Assembly (NCBI GenBank): GCA_023387775.1 | Contig: JAEWHN010000019.1 | Span: forward strand, 1-6,061 | From: Pseudomonadota bacterium | Lineage (GTDB): Bacteria; Pseudomonadota; Alphaproteobacteria; Rhizobiales; Rhizobiaceae | Direction: 5' to 3' | DNA: 6,061 nt | Part shown: positions 1-5,855 of the stretch, piece after piece | Layout of the letters: the number at the start of each line of letters is the position of its first letter | Position numbering within the stretch: position 1 is the first letter of the stretch | Translations under genes and position numbers: made by a program | Notes under the pieces: model-generated | Told to the model about the DNA's origin: nothing | Databases searched by the model: none | Seen by the model: only the letters and a program-made list of their open reading frames with translations

Positions 1-10
1 GCTGAGTATC

Positions 11-1111
11 ATGTCGCACAACACTTTCGGACATCTGATCCGTGTCACCACCTGGGGCGAAAGCCACGGCGCGGCCTTGGGCTGCGTGGTCGATGGCTGC
101 CCGCCCGGCATTCGCTTCACGCGCGCCGAGATCCAGGCCGAACTCGACCGGCGCCGCCCCGGCAAATCGCGGTTCGTGACCCAGCGCCGCGAGCCCGACG
201 AGGTGCAGGTGCTGTCGGGCTTCGTGCTGGACGAGGACGGCGAGACGATGATCACCACCGGCACGCCGGTGTCGATGATGATCCAGAACGTCGACCAGCG
301 CTCCAAGGACTATGGCGAGATTGCGCGGCAATACCGGCCGGGTCACGCCGACTACACCTATCACGTTAAATATGGCCTGCGCGACCATCGCGGCGGCGGG
401 CGTTCTTCCGCTCGCGAGACCGCTGCGCGCGTGGCTGCCGGCGCGCTGGCGCGCAAGGTGGTGCCGGGCATGGTGGTGCGCGGTGCGCTCGTCTCTATCG
501 GCGTGAAGGACATCGACCGCAGCCGCTGGAACTGGAATTTCGTCGAGGATGCGGAAAACCCGTTCTTCACGCCGGATCCGGATTCGGTGCGGGTATTCGC
601 CGAATATCTCGACGGCATCCGCAAGGCCGGCTCCTCGGTGGGCGCCGTCATCGAGATCGTGGCCGACGGTGTGCCGGCCGGTCTCGGCGCGCCGGTCTAT
701 GCCAAGCTCGACCAGGACATCGCCTCCAACCTGATGTCCATCAATGCGGTGAAGGGGGTTGAGATCGGCAACGGCTTCGAGGCCGCGCGCATCACCGGCG
801 AGGAGAATGCCGACGAGATCCGCATAGGCAACGATGGCAAGCCGGTGTTCCTGTCAAACCACGCCGGGGGTATACTTGGCGGCATCTCGACCGGTCAGCC
901 GATCGTGGCGCGCTTTGCCGTCAAGCCGACATCGTCGATCCTGACGCCGCGCAAGTCCATCGATGTCGACGGCAAGGACGTCGACGTGATGACCAAGGGC
1001 CGCCACGACCCTTGCGTGGGCATACGCGCTGTGCCGATCGGTGAGGCCATGGTTGCCTGCGCCATCGCCGATCACTACCTGCGGCACCGCGGCCAGACGG
1101 GAAGAATTTAG
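11..1111 (+). CDS. aroC: Chorismate synthase
   Basis: This enzyme (EC 4.2.3.5) converts 5-enolpyruvylshikimate-3-phosphate to chorismate, the last step of the cytosolic shikimate pathway, using reduced FMN as a catalytic cofactor. The protein has 366 residues, the normal length. Family signatures are seen in order: GESHGAALGCVVDG at residues 16-29, RPGHADY at 109-115, DHRGGGRSSARETAAR at 125-140 and RHDPCVGIRAVPIGEAM at 331-347. By family knowledge H19, H112 and D333 should be the catalytic His/His/Asp set. The ATG at 11 fits the usual N-terminus (SHNTFGHLIRVTTWGESHG). Only 10 bases precede it and they show no clear Shine-Dalgarno, so the promoter and upstream neighbour lie outside the window. 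Its TAG stop runs directly into the octamer repeat array: the last base of the stop is the first base of the first repeat. Nothing looks broken. Confidence 0.97.
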   Translation: MSHNTFGHLIRVTTWGESHGAALGCVVDGCPPGIRFTRAEIQAELDRRRPGKSRFVTQRREPDEVQVLSGFVLDEDGETMITTGTPVSMMIQNVDQRSKDYGEIARQYRPGHADYTYHVKYGLRDHRGGGRSSARETAARVAAGALARKVVPGMVVRGALVSIGVKDIDRSRWNWNFVEDAENPFFTPDPDSVRVFAEYLDGIRKAGSSVGAVIEIVADGVPAGLGAPVYAKLDQDIASNLMSINAVKGVEIGNGFEAARITGEENADEIRIGNDGKPVFLSNHAGGILGGISTGQPIVARFAVKPTSSILTPRKSIDVDGKDVDVMTKGRHDPCVGIRAVPIGEAMVACAIADHYLRHRGQTGRI

Positions 1112-1200
1112 GGGAATAGGGGAGTAAGGGAATAGGGGAGTAAGGGAGTAGGGGAATAAGTAACCTACTGCCCTACTGCCCTACTCCCTTACTCCCTTGC
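1111..1200. repeat. Mirrored octamer repeat array (long imperfect hairpin, G4 motifs)
   Basis: Six direct 8-bp units of the type (g/a)ggg(a)(a/g)ta run from 1111 to 1158. After a short turn (agtaa, 1159-1163) come four reverse-complement-type units, cctactgc twice, cctactcc and cttactcc (1164-1195), and a partial unit to 1198. Aligning 1126-1160 with the reverse complement of 1164-1198 gives about 28 of 35 matches, so the transcript can form a long imperfect hairpin with a tiny loop. The left arm has six G-tracts of 3-4 (1111-1114, 1119-1122, 1128-1130, 1135-1138, 1144-1146, 1151-1154) with 4-5 nt loops, a standard G-quadruplex motif. The right arm has four C-tracts (1171-1173, 1179-1181, 1186-1188, 1194-1196), giving a matching motif on the minus strand. 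No T-run follows, so this is not a standard intrinsic terminator. The array fills nearly all of the aroC-ribB gap. Confidence 0.85.
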
Positions 1201-1216
1201 GAACAAAGTGAGCACC

Positions 1217-2317
1217 ATGTCCTACGATCAGAAAAAAGTCGTCGAGGCTCTTCGGGCCTTCGAACGTGGCGAAATCGTCGTCGTGATGGATGACGACGGA
1301 CGCGAGAACGAGGGCGACCTGATCGTCGCGGCCGTGCATTGCACCGCCGAGAAGATGGCTTTCATCGTGCGCCACACCTCCGGCATCGTCTGCACGCCGA
1401 TGACGCGCGAGGACGCCCGGCGGCTGAACCTGGCGCCAATGGTGGCCGAGAACGATTCGGCCCACACCACCGCCTTCACCGTCAGCGTCGACTTCAAGCA
1501 TGGCACCACCACCGGCATCTCGGCCGACGACCGCACGCTGACCGTGCGCAACCTGGCCAACGACAATGCCGGCCCCGCCGATTTCGTGCGTCCGGGCCAC
1601 ATCTTCCCGCTGGTGGCGCGCGAGGGCGGCGTGCTGATGCGCTCGGGCCATACCGAGGCGGCCGTGGACCTCTGCAAGCTCGCCGGCCTGCCGCCGGTGG
1701 GGGTCATCTCGGAACTGGTCAACGACGACGGCACCGTGATGCGAGGGCCGCAGGTGGCTGCTTTCGCAGAAGCCAATGGCCTGAAGCAGGTGTCGGTGGC
1801 CGACCTCATCACCTATCGCCAGCACCAGGAAAAGCTGGTGCAGCGTGTTGAATGCTCCGACATCGACACGCCCGGCGGCAAGGCCAAGGCCTATACCTAC
1901 ACGCTGCCGTGGGACGTGATGCACCACCTGGCAATCGTGTTCGGCGACATTCGCGACGGCGAGGAAGTGCCGGTCAGGCTGCATTCGGAGAACGTGGTGG
2001 ACGACGTGTTCGGCACGGGGCACGACCTGCAGTCGATCATGAAATCCATGGGCGAGTGCCAGCGCGGCGTCATCGTCTATCTGCGCGAGGGGTCGGTGGG
2101 CGTCGCCCATCAGGACCGCAACCGCCCGGTGCAAAATGAGGCGGAGGCGCATGCCGAGGCGGTGAGGCGCGAGAACGAGTGGCGCGAGATCGGCCTGGGT
2201 GCGCAGATCCTGCGCGACCTCGGCATCTCCTCGATCAACCTGATCGCCTCGCGCGAGCGCCACTATGTCGGCCTCGAAGGTTTCGGCATCAAGATCGCCA
2301 AGACAGAAATTCTTTAG
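1217..2317 (+). CDS. ribB: 3,4-dihydroxy-2-butanone-4-phosphate synthase with degenerate GTP cyclohydrolase II domain (RibBA type)
   Basis: The N-terminal domain (about residues 1-205) should convert ribulose 5-phosphate to 3,4-dihydroxy-2-butanone 4-phosphate plus formate (EC 4.1.99.12), a riboflavin branch step. Numbering from an in-frame GTG at 1208, typical DHBP synthase motifs are seen: DDDGRENEGD at 28-37, HGTTTGISADDR at 98-109, RPGHIFPL at 128-135 and GHTEAAVDL at 147-155. The C-terminal part (about 220-369) still aligns with GTP cyclohydrolase II (RLHSENVVDDVFG at 257-269, LGAQILRDLGI at 330-340). The zinc cysteines of the HSEC...RCDCG region are absent, however, and the EGRGIGL loop reads EGSVGVA, so the catalytic Arg is lost. 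GCHII activity is therefore unlikely, and a separate RibA is expected elsewhere. Start choice is uncertain: ATG 1217 (366 aa) follows a weak aaagtgag, and GTG 1208 adds three residues with no clear Shine-Dalgarno. I see no FMN riboswitch upstream. Confidence 0.93.
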   Translation: MSYDQKKVVEALRAFERGEIVVVMDDDGRENEGDLIVAAVHCTAEKMAFIVRHTSGIVCTPMTREDARRLNLAPMVAENDSAHTTAFTVSVDFKHGTTTGISADDRTLTVRNLANDNAGPADFVRPGHIFPLVAREGGVLMRSGHTEAAVDLCKLAGLPPVGVISELVNDDGTVMRGPQVAAFAEANGLKQVSVADLITYRQHQEKLVQRVECSDIDTPGGKAKAYTYTLPWDVMHHLAIVFGDIRDGEEVPVRLHSENVVDDVFGTGHDLQSIMKSMGECQRGVIVYLREGSVGVAHQDRNRPVQNEAEAHAEAVRRENEWREIGLGAQILRDLGISSINLIASRERHYVGLEGFGIKIAKTEIL

Positions 2318-2324
2318 CGAGAAT

Positions 2325-2342
2325 TGCCGCTGTCGTGCGGCA
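2325..2342 (+). terminator. Small hairpin after ribB, weak terminator or processing site
   Basis: A perfect 6-bp stem, TGCCGC (2325-2330) with GCGGCA (2337-2342) around the loop tgtcgt, begins 8 bases after the ribB stop. It is GC-rich but is followed by gacgcttgac, with no T-run. It could be a weak terminator, a 3'-end stabilising hairpin or chance. Its position just after a stop codon and before a -35-like TTGACA fits a transcription boundary between ribB and the membrane protein gene. Confidence 0.35.
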
Positions 2343-2347
2343 GACGC

Positions 2348-2380
2348 TTGACAATATCTCCCCTCAGGACATGCTCAATT
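2348..2380 (+). promoter_or_regulatory. Possible sigma-70-type promoter for the membrane protein gene
   Basis: A consensus -35 hexamer preceded by C (cTTGACA, hexamer 2348-2353) lies 52 bases before the ATG at 2405. Alphaproteobacterial promoters often read CTTGAC at -35. The -10 region is poor: at 17-21 bases spacing only atgctcaatt (2371-2380) is available, without a good TATAAT-like match. The call rests on the -35 match and on its place in an 87-bp intergenic gap after a hairpin, so it is tentative. Confidence 0.3.
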
Positions 2381-2390
2381 CGCCTGTTCT

Positions 2391-2397
2391 GGGGGGA
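2391..2397 (+). promoter_or_regulatory. Shine-Dalgarno that sets the membrane protein start
   Basis: The purine run GGGGGGA ends 7 bases before the ATG at 2405. The reading frame stays open upstream to a TTG at 2324, but the extra 27 residues (arginine-, cysteine- and serine-containing, not hydrophobic) would be encoded across the ribB 3' hairpin and the TTGACA element. The ATG at 2405 with this site is the better start. Confidence 0.65.
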
Positions 2398-2404
2398 TTT
2401 TTAC

Positions 2405-3388
2405 ATGTGGGACTTCGATATCGGCAAGACACTGTCGATGATGGTGAAGACATGGCCCTTCATCGTCTTTCGCATGATCGTGTTTTTTGCAATCACCGCG
2501 GCCTATGTGCTTGCAACCGGCGCCGGAGCGGGCGTCGGCTATGGCGCGGGCCACATCTTCGGCGGCGAGGACGGCCCGGTCACCCTTTCGCTGTGGGGCG
2601 GCATTCTGGGTTTCGGCGCTGTGTCGCTGATCGTCTACTGGATCCGCGAATACATCCTCTACATCGTCAAGGCCGGCCACATCGCGGTCATGGTCCGGCT
2701 GATTGACGGCCACGACGTGCCCGGCGGCCAGGGGCAGATCTCATATGCGCGGGAAGTGGTGACGGCGCGATTTGCCGAGGCGAACATTCTCTTCGTTCTC
2801 GACCAGCTGGTGAAGGGCGCCATCGCCGCCATCACCGGCCTGATCGGCGGCATAGCGTCCTTCCTTCCCATCCCGGGGCTCGACGGGCTGGTGAAGTTCA
2901 TCAACACGGTCATTCGCCTGTCGCTGACCTATGTCGACGAGATCATCCTCGCCTACAATATCCGCGTCGACAGCCACAGCCCTTACGAGACCGCGCGCCA
3001 GGGCGTCGTCCTCTATGCTCAGAACGCCAGGACACTGGTCAAGAACGCGGTGTGGCTGGCGATCATCATGTGGGGCCTGACCTTTGTCATCTTCCTGATG
3101 ATGCTGACGCCCGCGGCCGCCATCCTTTACGTGATGCCAGGGCAACTGGCGGGCTGGGCCTTCGTTCTGGCGATCGTGTTCGCCTGGGCGGTGAAGGGCG
3201 CGCTGATCGAGCCCTTCGCCATCGCTTCGCTGATGCAGGTCTATTTCAAGGCCATTGAGGGGCAGACGCCAAACGCCGACTGGGATCGCCGGCTGGCCGA
3301 CGCATCGGGCAAGTTCCGCGAGCTGAAGGACAAGGCGCTGGGCTCGGCCGGCGGGTCCGCGTGGCAGCCGGCCGGACAGCCGGGTTAG
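2405..3388 (+). CDS. Multi-pass inner-membrane protein of unknown function
   Basis: I do not recognise a named family. The 327-residue product is strongly hydrophobic. Likely membrane segments are at about 17-37, 60-85, 128-154 (interrupted, with a glycine-rich GLIGGIASFLPIPGL), 164-185, 210-234 and 237-262, giving about six passes. There is no cleavable signal peptide; the first hydrophobic stretch looks like an uncleaved anchor. A glycine-rich stretch GAGAGVGYGAGH (39-50) follows the first segment. A conserved-looking block, YVDEIILAYNIR (176-187) then SPYETARQGVVLYAQN (192-207), puts charged residues between segments 4 and 5. The last ~55 residues are hydrophilic and probably cytoplasmic. 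The start is ATG 2405, supported by GGGGGGA seven bases upstream. It lies 87 bp after ribB and may have its own promoter. Its TAG stop overlaps the stop of convergent bluB by 4 bp. Transport or envelope roles are possible, but the sequence does not show which. Confidence 0.8.
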   Translation: MWDFDIGKTLSMMVKTWPFIVFRMIVFFAITAAYVLATGAGAGVGYGAGHIFGGEDGPVTLSLWGGILGFGAVSLIVYWIREYILYIVKAGHIAVMVRLIDGHDVPGGQGQISYAREVVTARFAEANILFVLDQLVKGAIAAITGLIGGIASFLPIPGLDGLVKFINTVIRLSLTYVDEIILAYNIRVDSHSPYETARQGVVLYAQNARTLVKNAVWLAIIMWGLTFVIFLMMLTPAAAILYVMPGQLAGWAFVLAIVFAWAVKGALIEPFAIASLMQVYFKAIEGQTPNADWDRRLADASGKFRELKDKALGSAGGSAWQPAGQPG

Positions 3389-4116
3389 GCACGACAGGAC
3401 CGGGCTTCCCGGGTCACTGTCTCCTTGAGCGCGGCCTCTCCGGGGTGGCCGAAGGCCTCGCTCATGATCAGATCGGGCAGGGGCAGGCGACTGCCCCAGC
3501 CATTTGCCTCAAGGTCGGGTTTCGGCGCGAACTGCGAGACGCGGCCCACGCACAGATATGCGACCGGCGCGACGTGGTCGGGAATGCCGAGCAGGCCCTT
3601 CAATGCGTGCTCATCGAGGATGCTGACCCAGCCGATGCCCACGCCTTCCGCCCGCGCGGCCAGCCAGAGGTTCTGCACGGCGCAGACGGTGCTGTAGAGG
3701 TCCATCTGCGGGTTGTGCCAGCGGCCGAGCGGCGAGGTTTCCGAACGCCGGCGGTCGCAGGTGATGCAAAGGTTCAGCGCGCTTTCGCAGATGCCTTCGA
3801 GCTTCAGCTTGCGGTAGAGCGCCTGCCGCTCGGCGGCGATGGCGGGCAGTTCCTGCTCGCGGGCGGCCAGGAACAGGTCGCGCACGCGCTCGCGTCGCGC
3901 CATGTCGCGGATCACGATGAAGTTCCACGGCTGCATGAAGCCGACCGACGGCGCGTGATGGGCGGCCAGCAAAAGCCGCGCCAGTACGGCATCATCCAGC
4001 GGCTCGGATGAAAAATGGCTGCGCACGTCGCGTCGCGTGAAGATGGCGCGGTAGACCGCCTCGCGCGCGGCATGCTCGAAGGCGTTTTCGGGCGTAGGAT
4101 GGCTGCTTGCCGGCAT
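3385..4116 (-). CDS. bluB: 5,6-dimethylbenzimidazole synthase
   Basis: BluB is an oxygen-dependent, nitroreductase-fold enzyme (EC 1.13.11.79) that cannibalises reduced FMN to form 5,6-dimethylbenzimidazole, the lower axial ligand of vitamin B12. The product has 243 residues. Hallmarks seen are RRDVRSHF (28-35), HHAPSVGFMQPWNF (53-66), LKLEGI (104-109) and HNPQMDLYSTVCAVQNLW (134-151), then GVGIGWVSI (158-166). D30 and S165 correspond to the Asp32 and Ser167 known to matter in S. meliloti BluB, with a constant offset of two. The C-terminal tail after PLPDL is some 15-20 residues longer than I recall for that protein. I chose ATG 4116 because AAGGGG lies 7 bases upstream on the minus strand; an in-frame ATG at 4146 would add MPSLFARGNA. 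A cobalamin riboswitch lies upstream in the same orientation, which independently supports the function. The TAA stop overlaps the stop of the convergent membrane protein gene. Confidence 0.95.
   Translation of the reverse strand: MPASSHPTPENAFEHAAREAVYRAIFTRRDVRSHFSSEPLDDAVLARLLLAAHHAPSVGFMQPWNFIVIRDMARRERVRDLFLAAREQELPAIAAERQALYRKLKLEGICESALNLCITCDRRRSETSPLGRWHNPQMDLYSTVCAVQNLWLAARAEGVGIGWVSILDEHALKGLLGIPDHVAPVAYLCVGRVSQFAPKPDLEANGWGSRLPLPDLIMSEAFGHPGEAALKETVTREARSCRA
3393..3421. terminator. Bidirectional hairpin at the convergent gene junction, inside the 3' end of bluB
   Basis: GACAG (3393-3397) pairs with CTGTC (3417-3421), GACC (3398-3401) with GGTC (3412-3415) and GGG (3402-3404) with CCC (3408-3410). 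The loop is ctt, and there are single-base bulges at 3411 and 3416. The 12-bp stem begins 5 bases after the TAG of the + strand membrane protein gene and lies within the last codons of bluB on the minus strand. No real T-run follows on either strand (tccttg on +), so termination may be weak or factor-assisted. The position fits a shared end for two convergent transcripts. Confidence 0.5.
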
Positions 4117-4123
4117 CGCGTTT

Positions 4124-4129
4124 CCCCTT
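4124..4129 (-). promoter_or_regulatory. Shine-Dalgarno favouring the bluB start at 4116
   Basis: On the minus strand AAGGGG ends 7 bases before the ATG at 4116. The competing in-frame ATG at 4146 has only AGGCGG (minus strand of 4152-4157) four bases upstream. That site lies partly inside a small stem, TCCGC (4167-4163) with GCGGA (4154-4150). The 4116 start is preferred, but either could be used, and accessibility probably depends on the riboswitch state. Confidence 0.5.
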
Positions 4130-4177
4130 GCGAACAGGCTCGGCATCGTTCCGCCTGACCATGCGGACGACTATTTC

Positions 4178-4318
4178 TGCCTGGCCGGTCTTCTGGCTCG
4201 GGTTCGTCCCGCCGTCGGCGCCTTCCCGTTCGCAAGAACAGTGGCTTTGCCGATGCGGTCCCCCTTACAGCGTTGGGCACGCCGCGGATTTGCACCGCGT
4301 TCCCGATTCTCCCGCCTT
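4178..4318 (-). promoter_or_regulatory. Cobalamin (AdoCbl) riboswitch controlling bluB
   Basis: Reading the minus strand from 4318 down, the hallmark blocks of the cobalamin riboswitch appear in order. They are GGGAAC then GGTGCAAATCCGCGGC (4296-4281), GTGCCCAACGCTGTAA (4280-4265), AGCCACTG (4246-4239), GGGAAGGCGCC (4227-4217), and GACGAACCCG running into the B12 box AGCCAGAAGACCGGCC (4198-4183). Order, spacing and orientation match the family, which binds adenosylcobalamin and shuts off B12 synthesis or uptake genes. The aptamer ends about 60 bases before the bluB start at 4116. A small stem at 4167-4150 follows, with no T-run, so control is more likely through ribosome access than through termination. 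The outer boundaries are approximate because the closing P1 stem is not obvious to me. Confidence 0.92.
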
Positions 4319-4417
4319 AGAGCGCGATGGCTTCTCCTCGAGACGCCATCTTGCTCCAAGTTTCTGGAGCATGATCTTGTCCGAAAAGTCTGCAACTTTT
4401 CGGGATCATGCTCTAAG
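4316..4417. repeat. Composite palindromic intergenic repeat (rhizobial type, about 100 bp)
   Basis: The unit is bounded by inverted 8-mers, CTTAGAGC (4316-4323) and GCTCTAAG (4410-4417). Inside are three nested structures. Hairpin A pairs GATGGC (4326-4331) with GCCATC (4345-4350), and TCTC (4333-4336) with GAGA (4340-4343) within it. Hairpin B pairs GCTCCA (4353-4358) with TGGAGC (4365-4370). Hairpin C pairs GAGCATGATC (4367-4376) with GATCATGCTC (4404-4413), and CCGAAAAGT (4381-4389) with ACTTTTCGG (4395-4403), leaving a ttgt bulge and the loop ctgca. B and C share bases and are exclusive. The GAGCATGATC / CCGAAAAGT / ACTTTTCGG wording is what I recall from dispersed palindromic elements in rhizobial genomes; I could not check copy number. 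It has no coding capacity. Confidence 0.8.
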
Positions 4418-4567
4418 CCGGGCACCTGGCAGCTTCGCGACACTATCGCGGAACGAGGCCCGGTGCATCCTCGCCATGCGACATGGAGTTTGGAGAAAGG
4501 ACAATTTTCCCCAGGCTTCGGCAGGTAGTGCGTGGCGACGGGCGCCATTGCTGATAAACTGCACGGC
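4418..4567. other. Spacer expected to carry the divergent promoters; no clear element
   Basis: This is the rest of the gap between bluB and the deacetylase gene, beyond the riboswitch and the palindromic repeat. It should hold the start sites for both directions, but I see no convincing -35/-10 pair. The best minus-strand guess (TTGTCC, then TCGCAT 17 bases on) is weak. It holds a small stem, CGCGA (4436-4440) with TCGCG (4446-4450), and a purine-rich ggagaaaggacaa (around 4491-4503) that is not followed by a start codon. An in-frame GTG at 4532 could extend the deacetylase upstream by 12 residues. Confidence 0.4.
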
Positions 4568-5494
<927 letters not shown>

Positions 5495-5497
5495 ATG

Positions 5498-5749
5498 ATG
5501 GACGCCGAACCGAATGACGACATCAAGGCGATGAGCTTCGAGCAGGCGCTGGAAGCGCTGGAGAGCATCGTCGACCATCTGGAGCGCGGCGACGTGCCGC
5601 TCGACCAGTCGATCCGCATCTACGAGCGCGGCGAGGCGCTGAAGGCCCATTGCGACCGGCTGCTGAAGGCGGCCGAGGACAAGGTGGAGAAGATCCGCCT
5701 GTCGCGCGACGGCAAGCCGGTGGGAGCCGAGCCGCTCGACGGGGAGTAG
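5498..5749 (+). CDS. xseB: Exodeoxyribonuclease VII small subunit
   Basis: XseB is the small subunit of exonuclease VII, which degrades single-stranded DNA from both ends into oligonucleotides. Several XseB chains bind each XseA. The product is 83 residues, the usual size. The family core is clear: MSFEQALEALESIVDHLERG at about 12-31, then VPLDQSIRIYERGEAL at 33-48, a charged helix CDRLLKAAEDKVEKI (52-66) and the KIRL ending. The two helices should form the antiparallel coiled coil known for this subunit. Translation starts 3 bases after the deacetylase stop, with AAAGGA inside the upstream gene, which indicates a shared transcript. The partner xseA is not in this window and is commonly elsewhere. 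The last residues (after GKPVG) are a variable acidic tail. Confidence 0.96.
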   Translation: MDAEPNDDIKAMSFEQALEALESIVDHLERGDVPLDQSIRIYERGEALKAHCDRLLKAAEDKVEKIRLSRDGKPVGAEPLDGE

Positions 5750-5843
5750 GGGTTCGTTGAACAAACCGTCTCGGCGGCGCGATCTTTCTGCCGTGGCCGT
5801 CGCGGCGTAGCCTCTGCGGGCAAGGTTGAGCGACTGCCGCCGA

Positions 5844-5850
5844 TTGGAGG
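5844..5850 (+). promoter_or_regulatory. Strong Shine-Dalgarno of the pirin gene
   Basis: TTGGAGG lies five bases before the ATG at 5856, the best ribosome binding site in the window. It fixes the start of the gene cut by the window end and marks it as separately translated from xseB, 106 bp upstream. Confidence 0.75.
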
Positions 5851-5855
5851 TTACC

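Noticed and set aside
1111..1198. Octamer array considered as a CRISPR array or intrinsic terminator
   Set aside because: Units are 8 bp with no spacers, so it is not CRISPR; there is no T-run after the hairpin, so it is not a standard terminator.
1112..1216. Possible FMN riboswitch ahead of ribB
   Set aside because: The gap is about 100 bases, mostly octamer repeats, and contains none of the conserved RFN-element blocks.
1181..2263. A 360-codon open frame on the minus strand opposite ribB
   Set aside because: It mirrors the well-supported ribB frame; its translation is rich in His, Arg, Asp and Ala with no recognisable motif, as expected for the antisense of GC-rich coding DNA.
2324..2404. 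TTG-initiated N-terminal extension of the membrane protein
   Set aside because: It would be translated from the ribB 3' hairpin and the TTGACA element with no ribosome binding site, while ATG 2405 has GGGGGGA at good spacing.
3361..4011. A 216-codon open frame on the plus strand opposite bluB
   Set aside because: bluB on the other strand has all family motifs and a matching riboswitch; this frame has none and is a shadow.
4532..4567. Upstream GTG start for the deacetylase gene
   Set aside because: It adds 12 residues that do not resemble the family N-terminus, whereas ATG 4568 gives MTTRLYSHPIYLEHL directly. It is kept only as an alternative.
5751..5767. Near-palindrome ggttcgttgaacaaacc between xseB and the pirin gene
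   Set aside because: The arms match at 7 of 8 positions around a single central base, too tight for a hairpin loop. It could be an operator, but nothing else supports that and it is short enough to be chance.
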